From positions 310,001 to 374,000 of the forward strand of contig JAJTTP010000009.1 in NCBI GenBank assembly GCA_023313575.1: a stretch of 64,000 nucleotides of DNA. Direction: 5' to 3'. The notes under the pieces are model-generated. The model ran no database searches. It saw only the letters and a program-made list of their open reading frames with translations, and was not told where the DNA came from. A program made the position numbers and the translations under genes. This document shows, one piece after another, positions 21,622 to 33,567 of this stretch (position 1 is its first letter; every line of letters starts with the position of its first letter). The DNA comes from Eutypella sp. D-1 (taxonomy: Eukaryota; Ascomycota; Sordariomycetes; Xylariales; Diatrypaceae).

Positions 21622-22079
21622 GTCGACCATATAGGCAGATCTGCGCCAGACGCAGACTTTTAAGCATCGTGTATACGTGATGCAGTCGCTAGGGATACCA
21701 ACGGCCAGAAATTGCTGCTTGGATGAAAAAAGGTTCTTGCTTCTTTCTCCTCTTCGGCGGTGTGGATAGTGGCGCTTGCTCTTAGGTCTTTGGAACGGGG
21801 ACGTTGATGTATCCGTACACCATAACGTATGAGTCGTGAGATCAAAATTGAAACATGGTTTAGAAGCCTGCTCTAAATTCATCTGCCTAATAATTGTGAC
21901 ATGTGGAAGCGATAACGCTACGCTCAACAGGATGATCTCCACGCTTCCTCAAGCACACGGATAGCTGATATCAATGCAGTACCAAGTCACCAAACACGCA
22001 CATGACAAGTGGATCACCACACCACCCTAAAGCTCATGTGCGACATGCACCACCTGCACCCTCTACGTTCATTCTCGAG
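21622..22079. other. Convergent intergenic region
   Basis: 458 nt between the 3' ends of the lectin (+) and phospholipase C (-) genes. It presumably holds both polyadenylation regions. No gene or hairpin is seen. Confidence 0.5.
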
Positions 22080-24298
22080 TTAATACAATTTCTTCTCCAC
22101 AAATACCAAGAGCGCGCCTCCGCTGACCGAGCCCTCTTGGTCCAGGAGGTGGACAAACCTCCAGCCGGACCTGAGGCGATCGAGGCGGACGCAGGCCCAA
22201 GCAGCGAGGTCGTCACGGCCGATCTCGTCATCCTTGACAAGAAAGCGGACGAAGGCGAGCTCGGGGACGACGCCTGCGACGCCGGCGAAGGAGAGGACCT
22301 CGCCCCCGAAGTCCGGGTCTACGTCCCGCTGTGACCGCGTCTTCGCCTTATACTCGCCCTCCTTCGCCTTGCCGCTCTCCTTCTGCTGGTGCGGGGCCTC
22401 CTTGCCTGCGGCCGCGCCAGCGGCCCGCTGTCGCTGCTCCTGTCGCACCAACGCGTGCGGTGGTTCCGTGTGTAGCTCCACCTTGACGTACGGCTGGAAC
22501 CCTGACGGCTTGTCGTCCTTGTCAGGCAGAGGTATATTCTGTGCCGCGCAGATAGCGATCCTGAGGTCGAGCGTCTGTGGCATAATCGTGGGTGCTGGTT
22601 GCACGGGCGCCAGTGCCACCAGCTCTTTCTCCTGCGTCTTCTCGGCGTCGTCTGTGGCGGGGGCGGCCGCGACGGGCTTCGCGCCCCGGAAGCCCTCGGG
22701 CTTCAGCACGTAGCCGCCAGTACCGGCGAACATGCCCTCGTTCATCATCATACCCTCATCCCATTTCTGCCAGTTGAGCGCGACGATCTGGATACCCTTA
22801 CGCCAAAAAACGGGTGGGTCGAGGTTCGAACTGCTGATGCGCATCCCACTCGGGTACGTCCGCATCAGGTATGAGCGATTGTGGTCGAACAAGCGCTCTG
22901 CCTCGTTGTCATGCACCTCCAATACCGTGCTCTCCGATAGCGAGAAGATGTGCGTGGGCATCGCGGCCTCGGGCTGCGTGAGAGACTTGAAGGAAACACC
23001 GCGCGTGTAGATGCCCAGCCTCGACAGGGCCTGGATGATCTTGGAGGGCTTTTGGGTAGAAGTAGTGGCGATGGCCGCCTTGGAATTGGGGACCTCCTTC
23101 GCGTCGGGTGGCAGGCGGTTTTCGTCCTCAGCGGCAGTCGGATCGGAGCCCGGGGGCGCGTATTTGACCTTGACGAGGATCTTATTGCGGAGCTCGCCGG
23201 GCGTGGGCAGGAACTTAGCTTCGCCATTTGGTGGTTCGACTAACATGCCAGCCCAGGTCTCGTTCATGATATTGACCATAGCCATCTGCTGCTCGTGGCT
23301 GCAGTGAACCTCGAGACTGACGATGAGAGGGAGGTCGGTCACTACAAATGCGCTATCCCTGATCGCCGCGCACACCTTACGAAACGATACCTCCTTCGTA
23401 AGCGTGTAGCCATGCAGGACACGCGGCTCAACCGCCACAGCCTGGGGACTCATGGTCTTCTCTAGGGGCGCGGATGTAGATTTCGTGGTTTCGTCCTTCT
23501 TCGCTGCTCCATCTTTCTTTGTTGCTTCACCCTCTTTTGTTGCCCCATTCTTCTCCACAGCTGTCGTTGACTTGGCATCACCCTTGTCGGCGGTACTCTT
23601 GTCCGCAGTCTTTTTGCCGAGAAGCCGGCTGGCAATGGAGCCGGGTAACTTCGAAGCGATCCGCTCCTTGCGACTCGATTTCTTGATCTTCTTCTTCTCC
23701 TTTGCGTCCTCGTCCGAATCTGACTCGTCAGACGAGGAGTCGGAATCAGAGTCATCACCATCCCAGACGTCGATCTCGACACATCTGCAACCGCGCAGAA
23801 GGACATTGCGGTAAGCATCGGCGTCAGATTCGCTGCTCAGTTGGTTTCCCGTCAAGTAAGTGTTGTGGCTGGAGCTGATGAAGTAGCTTGACAGTGGCCA
23901 CGAAAGGTCAGAATCAGTGGCCTCATGTGGTCCTAAGATATCGGCGGCGGCCGAGGCCATGTAATGTAGGAATCCACCGAAATCCAAACTCTCTTTACTA
24001 GCGATGTGGTCGGAAGAGTCCGAGACTTTGTCGGCTTGGACCTTGTGAACAAAGTCGATGACTTGCTGCTTATTCCATTGTGCGTTGGTACCTGTTTATG
24101 TCAGCTATATTTAGTCAACCGAAGGGGGTCATGTGAGCAGAGTAATATAACCTCACCTGCATGATTTTTGTATATCTTCTCCAGGTGCTTCAGGATTGAG
24201 CTCTTCACTTCCTTGAGAACTCTATCCTCGTGGACAGTTTGGCCTCCGCCTGCTTGGTGAATAGCCTCCTGGGGCGGAGCGGGTGTAGTCTCCGCCAT
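22080..24298 (-). CDS. Phosphoinositide-specific phospholipase C (delta-like)
   Basis: Two exons, 24298-24157 and 24091-22080, with a 65-nt intron; 717 residues. It hydrolyses PIP2 to IP3 and diacylglycerol at the plasma membrane and feeds Ca2+ signalling. Order: a short helical N-terminal region (EF-like remnant); the X box with catalytic H123 in SSHNTYLTGNQL, the metal-site CRCVEIDVWDG (about 149-159) and second His at about 310 in SLEVHCSHEQQ; the Y box (HDNEAERLFDHNRSYLMRTYP...SSNLDPPVFWRKGIQIVALNWQ); then a C2 domain to the end. A low-complexity Ser/Asp then Lys/Ala/Thr-rich insert of about 105 residues (about 160-265) splits the X box between the metal-binding and second-His motifs. The C2 domain also has a Gln/Ala/Lys-rich loop. 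A poly-A run (about 24395-24410) lies just upstream of the start. Confidence 0.9.
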
Positions 24299-25638
24299 GA
24301 TGTCGACCTCACTAAACAGAATGAAATTATCGCAATCGGTGCAGTGGCGTTTGGAAATATAAGCAGAGGATGGACAGGGAATAAGACCAAGCAAAAAAAA
24401 AAAAAAAAAGGTAGACGTTGAGAGACTTGAACTAGGCGTCTTTTACGGCAGATGAAGGAAACAAGTATTTAGAACGAATGTTTGTATTTATTTTATTTTA
24501 TTTTCCAAATTTGGGCGTTTAAGAAAGAGCAATACGAAAATCAGGATCAGTCAGGTCCAGCCAAGCCACGTCGGATGACGATAGTAACTGCTCAGGTGGG
24601 TGACGTGCATCCATACAAAGGAGGAGCCAAGGAGGCACGGAGAAGAGCAGGGACACTGCGGGAAGAGAGGGGGCGGGGCAGGGGGGTGGGCATGCAACCA
24701 CTAGGAACCAGGGAAATCAGCCCCTAAACAAGCGTTAGACCCGCCAATTCGGTACCAAGCAGAGGGCAGCCACGCAAATCTATCGTTTGAAACAAGGAAT
24801 AACTTGTAGCAGGTTTCAACCCAACTTAGCAGCTTAGGTACATGCTTAGGTAAGTGTACATACAGCAAGCTTATTACATGCAGTCCATCTGCTATCTCTG
24901 GCAGGCATACCCGTCATAGCGGAGCTTGCCGCCAGCTATTAGCACTGCCTACATGCAGGTGGTAGGTACAAAAACGGTGTACTCAGTATATATGTAAAGC
25001 GTTAACCGGTCCGCCAAACCCCTCATTCGCCAAGATTAGGTAAGAGGATATGCCCCGCACTTTAAGGGGCTAACCTTGCTATACTCCACTAGGTCTCAGG
25101 GGTAATCATGAAGGGCTACCTAGGTAAGGACAAAGAACTATTTTGCTGGTGTTAAACTTGAAAGGTGTAATTGAAGCCCTCACTTCACAGTTATATGACA
25201 AAGGATCAAAGACTCAGGTTGAGAGGTTAGTAAATGGGAACACCAAATCGAAGATGCTATTCAATCGATCTATGAATACTGCCTCAAGTCTCTCAACCCA
25301 GTAGACAACAGAAACAAAGCGACCCCCGCCAAAACCAGCCACAAAAGGACAAAGTCCATTTCACAAGCAACACAATGGAACTCCTTGTTTATCTACGGCC
25401 CGACAATGGGCTTAAGTATGTTGTTCCCGATGACAAGTACTTGGCCTTACCGTCAATCCTCTCACAACGGTCCGGTTTAGACCGCGTGGTTTCAAGTGTC
25501 GTCTACATAAGGTCCAGCCCTCTCTCATCGATGCCAACTGTGATATTTCAACGAAGGATAAGCGTGGCTATTTCAAACAGTACCACATACACAAGTAACA
25601 CCAACTCATAGATATCATCAACCTATCCAGCCGATACC
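24299..25638. other. 1.3-kb intergenic with poly-A tract
   Basis: Holds an A(17-18) run at about 24395-24411, TTAGGTA/TACCTAGGTA words (about 24834-24857, 25117-25127), and a purine-rich stretch near 24640-24690. A 78-codon frame at 25375-25611 is read through to the next gene's leader and has no family resemblance; I leave it out. Confidence 0.45.
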
Positions 25639-26625
25639 ATGGGCACCGCCAACGACATGAAGAATCTGAAGGAGGTCCTTACGCACAACACGATGGCCCT
25701 ATCTGTTCGCGACAAGCAGAACCTGTTCTGCATCGATCAGTTTAAGCAGGGGGGATTTAGGGCGCGGAGACGCTTCTTAGAGTGTGTCCCGTACTACGTC
25801 TCTTTCGTAGGTAAGTCCCTAGGCGAAATCCGAAAAGAGATGGAGGACTTCGACTGGGACGCACTTAAGAAGAAGAAAAAGACCGAGGTTGAAGATTCGT
25901 CCATGGGCTCGCCCGAAGAGATGCAGATCATGAAGCTAGGAGGCTTTGAGACCGTTAATGAGGTCCGCGCGTATATTGCTCTTCTAAATACTTTCGAAAA
26001 CCATGACGATTATTATCACGGTCGTCTCTATGATATGGATGGCTATGAGCTCCGCCACCTGACGGCTGAAGATATCAAGGACCCGCATGACCCCCCCTTC
26101 AGGTCTCTCCGCTTCGTATGGGAGAATTTCATCGCCGTGTACGAGGCGCTGCCTGTCGAGTGGCTCCCGGAATCTAGATGGGAGAAGTCGGGACAGGACG
26201 CGATAAAGGCGCCTCGGGGACGCCGTCCCAAGCCCGGGTACCATTTGAAGGCGATCGGAGAGGCTGACGAAACTCCTTCAACTTCGTCAGCCGATAATAA
26301 AGACGGCTCCGATGACGATACAGGACTTTCCAGTACTCGATTAACGCAGGATCTTATCGACTCGTTACTCGAGGAAGATGACAAATCGTACTCGAGAAAA
26401 GGTAAGGGGGTCTTGCGCAAACTGAACAGCGCCCAGCGCGAAGCTGAACTTAAGCTCAGTCACAGCTGGTACGAAAAGGCCGGGATGAATTACTGGCAAG
26501 CGGAAGCATTGTTCACGTCGCGAATGGTACAGACCAAGATAGAAGCGGGACTCAGACAGGCCTATTGGATTGCGAAGAAGCTGGGATGGGAGAAGGATAT
26601 CAAGGATGCTGAACAATGCTTCTGA
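25639..26625 (+). CDS. Hypothetical protein, 328 residues
   Basis: Intronless frame with coding-like composition. No family recognised. A start near MGTANDMKNL follows a short upstream leader. The first 190 residues look globular (FKQGGFRARRRFLECVPYYVSFVG, RAYIALLNTF.NHDDYYHGRLYDMDGYELRHLT). A disordered Ser/Asp-rich linker follows at about 200-250, and then a C-terminal helical part with several Trp (HSWYEKAGMNYWQAEALF, YWIAKKLGWEKD). There is no signal peptide or membrane segment. It is not obviously a transposon product. Confidence is for being a gene; function is unknown. Confidence 0.65.
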   Translation: MGTANDMKNLKEVLTHNTMALSVRDKQNLFCIDQFKQGGFRARRRFLECVPYYVSFVGKSLGEIRKEMEDFDWDALKKKKKTEVEDSSMGSPEEMQIMKLGGFETVNEVRAYIALLNTFENHDDYYHGRLYDMDGYELRHLTAEDIKDPHDPPFRSLRFVWENFIAVYEALPVEWLPESRWEKSGQDAIKAPRGRRPKPGYHLKAIGEADETPSTSSADNKDGSDDDTGLSSTRLTQDLIDSLLEEDDKSYSRKGKGVLRKLNSAQREAELKLSHSWYEKAGMNYWQAEALFTSRMVQTKIEAGLRQAYWIAKKLGWEKDIKDAEQCF

Positions 26626-26935
26626 TTAGATTTCGCAAATTCAAATGAAAGCAAGTCGTTCTCTTCGAAAGTTTGCCTGGTTATGTATCCCCGCCCCTTA
26701 GTTTTAATTCGTATTTTTAGCGAACTGGCGATTTTCCTGCAATACCAACCTGAACGTATAATCCAAGACCTCATCGGAAACAGCGCCTTTTCGTTGTGAT
26801 TATGCTAGTGTCCCATCCATACCTATTCATTACACATATTATACCTTATGTTCGTATAAAATAATCAACCACTATGTTCGCCCAAATGACAATTTCCACG
26901 AACACGTAAGAAGCGGGGTACGTTCAAGCGTCGAC
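26626..26935. other. Convergent intergenic region
   Basis: 310 nt, AT-richer, between the unknown gene (+) and the MFS carrier (-). No feature seen. Confidence 0.5.
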
Positions 26936-28702
26936 CTAGGCGTCTGTCACAGATTGCTCCGACTCTTCAGTATCTACAACTAGCGCACTCTGTGAAGGCG
27001 GGAAGCGCGAGAATAGAAGGATAAAGACCGCAACAGATGCGATAGCCTGCGCTTGGTTAGTCTTCTGTGTGTGCTGCAAGAGACTGTGCTACATACCGCA
27101 TTACAATAGAACGTCATGTAGGATTTGCCGACATCGGCTAGCGCCGAAAATATGACACCGAACATGCCTAGAGTGGAAAACGTCGCGATGTACTCAACCA
27201 GTGTCATTGCCTGCAGGGCAAGGGGACGTTGTGAGGAGGGCACCATCTCCGTGAGGACGCCCTTACTTGCAGGAGCGGAACCAGACGCAAGAGGCAGCAG
27301 AAACCCGACTAGTATAACTATTAGGACCTGTAATTCAAGCCTTGGATAGAATGGGTGACTGACCCAAGTATATGTGCCATCCTTGTGTGACGAAAGCGGC
27401 CGAGACTGTGACCAAACCATCCACGACAAGACTCCACCGTAGGAAGAACAAGTCGAATCCACTTCCTTCGACCTTTTCAACGGGGGGTGGGGGGTTTGTC
27501 GGTTCCTGATTTGCCATCGGGGCAGCTACCGGGTCGAAATCTTCAGGCTCGGTTGGAATAGCCGCCTCGGAAGCCGTGTCGGACGGAGCTGGCGTGTCGG
27601 TTGTCTTGAACCATCGCCGCCCCGTCGAGATAATGCGCGGGAAAACAAACATCAGGAATACGCCACGAATCAAATTGAACACCGCCATTAGTAGACTGTT
27701 GTTAGTAGGATTGAACTTGAAGGCGGCCATGGAATACATCTGCAAGAGGGTCGGGGCGTACGCAGTGGCCAATACACCCATGAATATGCCCAACGCCAAG
27801 AAGAAGACTCCCCAGTGATTAATGATGCGCCCGTCCTGAAGCCTGAGCTTCTGTGGGCCCATTGTTCGCAGCGGTCCAAGGAACGCCAGGGGGCCTTTCG
27901 GTTTCTCAGTGTCTGTCTTTTCGTCTGATATGGTCTCGGGGTCGATGTAGGGAATAAACAGGAGGCAATAGATGCAACAGGAAAAGAGAGACACCGCTGC
28001 GACATTGAAGGGGTGAATAAGTCCGAAACGTTCGCCTATCCAGCCACCCACGAAAAATCCTGTTGCGGTTCCGACCATGTTCGCGCCCTGGAGGACACCA
28101 AACATGCCCGTTCGAGCGGCCGGCTCCGTGATCTCCGCGATGATCGTGTTCAGGATAAGCATATAACCCGCCGGGCCGCCCAGGATGACAATCGCTTGGC
28201 TGACTTGCATTATGATAATGCCTTCCTTGGCGCCAACGACTACGGACAGTCCTTGGAAGCAGACGCGAATAACCGGGAAGAATGTCTGCAAAGCCAAGGC
28301 CGCCCTGGGCCCGACTTTCCTCATCTGCCATCCGGCCACGAACAGATTACTTGTCTGGAAGCCAACGGACACGACACCCATGAGGGCTATCTGAGCTGCG
28401 GAGGAGGCGTCGATCTCATTCCGGCTACAGCGATCACCGTCTCCTTCGTATGGAGGCGCGTGCTTGTAGAACTCCTCACAAGCCATAACGTGGAAAACGT
28501 AGAGAAGACTGCGTACTGGTTAGCGAGGGTAAGGGTGTGGAAGGAGTCTGCCATTGGGTTCATACGGGGTCTGCGTATAGCAAAATGAGACGGATATGAT
28601 GAAGGCGGCGAATAGGAGTCTATTCCGTTCCGAAAGGAACTGCCATCGTGGAGCCGGCGAGGTCGCGGTCTTGCCGACGAGCGGCGTGGTCTCATCGGCC
28701 AT
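26936..28702 (-). CDS. MFS transporter (drug/proton or SLC46-like)
   Basis: Four exons, 28702-28566, 28508-27364, 27317-27097 and 27046-26936; 537 residues. The multi-pass membrane carrier begins MADETTPLVGK, then helix 1 ending YTQTPLLYVFHVMACEEFY across intron 1. Motifs include GWQMRKVGPR (MFS motif A variant), GGPAGYMLILNTIIAE, a central cytosolic loop of about 70 charged residues (DETISDEKTDTEKPKG; TDTPAPSDTASEAA with EPEDFD), and the second six-helix bundle ending in FSRFPPSQSALV. The third junction was placed at AATAG|TT so that the membrane helix continues as VILVGFLLPLASGSAP; that 46-nt intron is the least certain junction. The family resembles fungal general-substrate MFS proteins. 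The substrate is unknown. It is divergent from the DUF2456 gene. Confidence 0.8.
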
Positions 28703-29882
28703 GATTGCGGGTATCCGGGAAGTCCACGAGAGGTACCAGGAATGCCCGCGAAGACATGACAATAGTCGAGAACATGTAAAAATTGTGAGAGCGGCGGAGG
28801 CAATAGATAAAAGCAATTCGGCTGACCAACCTTCGGCTTCGGAAGCGGGGCTTCGTGCAGCAGCGGCGCCTATCCCGTCATAGTAACTAACCTACTAAAT
28901 CCTTGAGGGCCGGACCCCTTGTTCGTCCTTCCTAGCCTAGGCCCACAGGTTCCCGCTTTGCTTCCTGCATGGGAGCGGGAGGCATCGCGCGTCGTCGAGA
29001 CCGCTGGATTGCAAATGACGAACGCGAATGAAATGGTGGTGGATGGATCACCGAAGAAATTCGCAGTTTTCCACGTAACTGGTCGTTCATCTTCAGTACT
29101 CCGGCGAAAGACTGGCGACCCCGGATTTCTTGAATGTAGCAAGTGTAGCACTGGCACTGAATAAGATTTTGCAAGTGCTTATATCCCCGGTCAATCCTCA
29201 GGTCTGACCCTTGCAATCCCTGCACAAGTTATGGAGGCAAAGGTGGTAATGTGATGAATCGCAAAGATACCATGCAGCTAAAGACGCCGAGGTCGGGGAA
29301 ATACAGGGCTCGAACAGCCCCATGCGACATCTACATGACCTGATGACTACTGGGTCCCCTTTTTTTTTTTCTCAGATGAGAAGAGAAAGTGAGACAGAGT
29401 CACAGACTGCTTCTCATTGACTTTTCACCGTGGGGTTTGAGTCATCCCGATGGGGTTACAATTGCACTGCTTATAAAGTCGTACATTGTTACTATAAACA
29501 CGGATACTCGCATGTTATATACGTAGTACGGAACCTTATTGAGACCCACGTAGATAAATTAAAAATCAGAATCAACACCTAGACAATTTCAATGGTGGCC
29601 GAGAAGGAACGACACAGTCAAACTGCTTCATGTTGCGCGTCATTATCAATAGACAATGTGGCTAGCAGCTTCCGGCGCGTAACAATGAAGCGCCTGTAGG
29701 TAAAAGTATACCTAGGTAAGACTTGAGCGGCGTATGACGCAGAGATCAAGAGTATAGAACAATTCCATTTCTTCAAGAATCAACAATGCAGATATTTCCC
29801 TAAATGAGATCTTAACCCCTACGTTACTCTTACAACCCTAGTTCTTTCGGACGATCGAGGGAAGTATTTCTTAACATACAAA
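28703..29882. other. 1.2-kb divergent intergenic region
   Basis: Serves the MFS carrier (-) and the DUF2456 gene (+). It contains a T(11) run near 29360-29370 and one TACCTAGGTA word at about 29709-29718. No gene is recognisable; frames at 28919-29164 and 28870-29157 are short and featureless. Confidence 0.45.
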
Positions 29883-30808
29883 ATGCCGTGGGCCTCGAAT
29901 CCACTCCTTGCATCATCCTCCGCTACTCTTACGCCTTCACAGCCGACCCCCGATGATAACCAGGACGCCACCAGCTCTCAAACCGAAAAGGTGGATGATG
30001 AGTCGGACGGCTTCCAACCGCCTACCGATAGGTTTACTCCACATCAGATATTCTACATTTTCGTCCTCGACGGAATCGGCGCGGCTGTTGTCTCGGGCGC
30101 CATCAACTTAGCCATCGCATACGGTAACATGCCATTTCCCAAGATAAAGCCAATGCGCACAGCTAACAGTGGACTGGCCCCGTCTCAGGGATGTACGCAA
30201 CTTTAGACACGTCTAAATGGCCCGTGCGGCTCTGGCAGTTCCCCTACACGCTCGCTGGTGACGGTGCGCTGAGCATCCCGATCCAGTGCATGATTACATG
30301 GTGGCTGGAACTATGGCTTGTCAACCGAGACCTGCGCCGGGGAAATGTCGAGCCCATCGGGTTTATACCTGAACCCAAACACCGGGTTCTGCGATGGTTT
30401 ATGTTCCTGGACCGTCACAGTCAGGACTCGGAGATAGGAAGTCGGAAGCATTGGTTGCAATTCGCGGGGTCGCAATTTACGCGGGCGCTGCTTGTCTCAC
30501 TAGTGTCGTTCGTGCTGATGTGGGGGCCGAGCGTCGCGATCTTAACGCTCTTCTCGCTGAACAAGCCTACGCCCTTTCCGTGTGCGGGGTTGGCGGTGCC
30601 GTACCAGTGCTTGATCGCGCAGGAGCTCATGCGGATCGCATCACCGATGTGCAGCAACGACTGGTGTTACCGAAAGAAGTGGACGCCGCAGATATTCAAG
30701 ACTGTCAAGGGAAGCATGCTTGGACTGCTGACGACGCCGCTGTTCGTGATGTTCTGGCTCGTGAGATGCGGGTGGGCTTTGAAAAGCAAGGAAGTAGCAG
30801 CACCCTGA
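29883..30808 (+). CDS. DUF2456-family membrane protein
   Basis: Two exons, 29883-30123 and 30189-30808, with a 65-nt intron; 286 residues. A polar N-terminal 50 residues precede a helix at FYIFVLDGIGAAVVSGAINLAIAYG, the segment KWPVRLWQFPYTLAGDGALSIPIQCMITWW, and two more hydrophobic segments near the C-terminus (LLVSLVSFVLMWGPSVAIL; MLGLLTTPLFVMFWLV). This arrangement matches the fungal DUF2456 membrane family (yeast YDR090C-like), whose function is unclear, with ion or low-pH tolerance proposed for the yeast member. The intron removes a stop and joins the first helix directly to MYATLDTSKWP. Confidence 0.75.
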
Positions 30809-30963
30809 GAGGAGACGAGGTGTCGCGCTCTTCGATGAACGAGGGGGTCGCGATGTAAAGCATCTCATCGCTCGTCTTGGAAGGGAACCACTTCAGTAAC
30901 AATTGAATATCCGTTTTCTTTCGGCTACTGCTTACGATGTGACATGCTTAGGAATATCTCACA

Positions 30964-32667
30964 TCAGCCATATCTCACACCACCTTTCCCCTCTCTAAAC
31001 CAGTCATCAGCCACAAGTGACTCCTCGGTCGACGCGTAGTTGATGATTGTGCTCTTCATGGCCGTATATGCGTGATACGCATCGATGCCGTTCTCACTTC
31101 CCACACCACTTGCAGCCTTAGCCCCGCCCCACGGACTGCTCGGGTCGTTGCGGTGATGCGTGTTCATCCAAGTGATGCCTGCCTCGATCTGCTCAGAGAT
31201 ACGGAATGCCTGCGCCAAGTCCTGCGTCCAGATGCCGGCACCGAGGCCGAACTCACTGTCATTAGCCAACTCGACAGCCCGCTCTTCGGTGTCAAAACCA
31301 ATGACGACTATCACCGGCCCGAAAGCTTCTTCTCGCCAGATGCGCGTCTGCAGGATAGTATCTTCCTTGCTCGAGACGAGGATCGTAGGCTCATAGAAGT
31401 AGCCCCTCGAGAAATCAGTATCATCGAGCTCGCTCCTCCCAATCAATCTCTTGCCCCCGGTAACTGCGATAGCGTTCCTACTGCCAAGCGCATCATCAAC
31501 CAGTGCCTTAACATTGCTCAGCTGCTTCGCAGACACCAGCGGGCCCATCATAGAGTCTGGGTTCTTGGGTGACCCCATCCTCTTCGCGATGGACTCCGTC
31601 TTCGCCTTGAGTTTCTCTAGCAGCCCCGGGAGGACAGAATTTTGAACTATAATGCGGGTACTCGCGATACATGTCTGGCCGCTGGCGATGAAGCTTCCAA
31701 ACGCGATGCCGTTGACAGCCAGCTCGATGTCGGCCTTCTCAAACACAATCAGCGGTGCCTTGCCGCCCAGTTCCGCCGTGTACCGCGCTAGGTTCCCACC
31801 AACGACGGCGCCGATGGCCCTGCCTGTGGCTGTACCACCTGTAACGTCGACTTTCCGGATCAGTGGGTGTGCGACAAGGGAGGCACCGGCAACAGTACCG
31901 TATCCCGGAACGACGCTAAGAACCCCGTCCGGGACTCCAGCCTCCGCCAGTACGTCGGCAAGGCGCAGAGCACTCAATGGGGTCAATTCGCTGGGCTTGA
32001 GCACGACACTGTTGCCTGCTGCAAGAGCGGGCGCGAGCTTCTTGACAGCTATGAGTAAGGGATGGTTGAATGGCACCACAAGTGCAACTACGCCTAGCGG
32101 AACGCGATCGATGAAGTTATGCAGCTTCCCCGAAGTCGGCAGCAGGGGGCGTTCCTCCACACGCAGAACTGATGCATAGTACCGGAACCACCGCACTAGC
32201 GACGGAACTTGCGCTTGCATCTCCCGTACTGCCCGTCCAGTCTGCGCTACCTCTAACTCGATCAGCTCCGGCAGCGCCGCGTCTAGGAGCGTCGCGCAGC
32301 GGTCTAGCACGTCGGCCCGAGCATGACGGGGCGCTCGTGACCACACACCCGATTTAAAGGCCCGTTGCGCCTCCCGAACGGCGGAGTCTACTCCCTCAGC
32401 GTCCACAGCGTTGCAGCTATTGGTATGGAATAGTCTCTCAGAACTAGGACTGTGATATGGTGGTTGAGGGTACTTAGAAAACTTACTGCGCGAATATCTC
32501 ACCCGTCGCAGGGTCTTCGACCGGGATCCTGTAATTGGCATTAGGTCAAGTTGTTCCACCTGTTGTCGAACGGGCGCGGCGATGTGAATGACGAACAAAT
32601 CAGTATTTTCTGGTTGCTCTCTGCCGGTAACTCACGTGGCATAATGTTGGCTTGGTTCCACCGACAT
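30964..32667 (-). CDS. NAD(P)-dependent aldehyde dehydrogenase
   Basis: Main exon 32416-30964 with two short 5' exons, 32528-32487 and 32667-32636; 508 residues. It oxidises aldehydes to carboxylic acids. The exon 2-3 junction yields IPVEDPATGEIFAHCNAVDAEGVD, the standard ALDH N-terminal strand. Catalytic E240 is in RYTAELGGKAPL and C274 in ASGQTCIAS; VPFNHPLL, KPSELTPL, GTVAGASL and EEAFGPV are also present. The first exon is the weak point: the model skips a segment that, read from an alternative ATG inside it, encodes MPRELPAESNQKILICSSF, also a plausible ALDH start. The enzyme is cytosolic. It lies between DUF2456 and the P450; convergence with DUF2456 leaves 155 nt. Confidence 0.85.
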
Positions 32668-33567
32668 GGTGTAGAAATAATGAGAAGTGATACGATTAAA
32701 CAATGAAGCGAATATATTTTACGTCTCGGGTGGAATGGGTGTGAAGAATAGTGGGATGAGAATAACACAATAAGGGAAACAATAGTTTGAGCCTACTAGG
32801 TATCTAGATAAACCCTAAGCTATCAGGGCTATATCTCTACAGATACTACGGAGTATGAAGTATAGCGTTATCTATTATGCCACCCCTTTCCCCACCTCTA
32901 CCGGGTGGGAGCTCCGGATCGGCGATAACCGACAGCCGGAGGGACACGATTGGAGGATTATTAACGTTGACAGTCCAAAGTAATAGTAGCAGAAGGCTAA
33001 GAATATCGCAACAAATAAATGAAAGTAATCTCCAAATCGGAACGTAGGCCATCTCTTCTAAAGAAGACTGTTATCATAATAGACTGGTCGAATGATAAAG
33101 GATTCTCAGTTACGACGCCGCATTAACGTGCTTTATAGGCTCCCCGGGAACGCGTGGAGATAGCGGTTCAGGGGAGTTTATGTGGCGCGCGCTAGTTCCA
33201 ATAGCCCCCCTGAGGGTTAAATAGCGGCTGCTACCCATACACGTCAGCGAAACAGCTCGCAAATTAATTGCCGAGCGGATCAATTTCCAGATGACGCGAA
33301 ACCAATGTGCTCAAAAAGAGTGCAAAAGAACTCCAATGTAACATTGATAGTGGCTGGCTCTTTGAGAGCGGCAGAGCGGATGCACAGCACATGATTTTGG
33401 GTTTCACCTGCGAAGCACGCCTCTTCCCTATGAACGAACCATCCAGTCCATTCTTCCCACTTCCAATACATAATGTAGTCCAAACTCGGTGCGGGTAGCG
33501 AACCCCGTTGCGCCTGTCCCTCCCTAATGTTACCGGGTGTCAACGGACCCTCTCCGCCCCTATAAGG
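32668..33567. other. 0.9-kb intergenic, ALDH promoter side
   Basis: Contains the ALDH promoter and P450 3' region. Open frames of up to 87 codons (33280-33543, minus) have no family resemblance. No repeat or RNA gene is visible. Confidence 0.45.

Noticed and set aside
25375..25611. 78-codon open frame upstream of the unknown 328-residue gene
   Set aside because: No resemblance and no splice path that joins it in frame; more likely 5' leader of the next gene.
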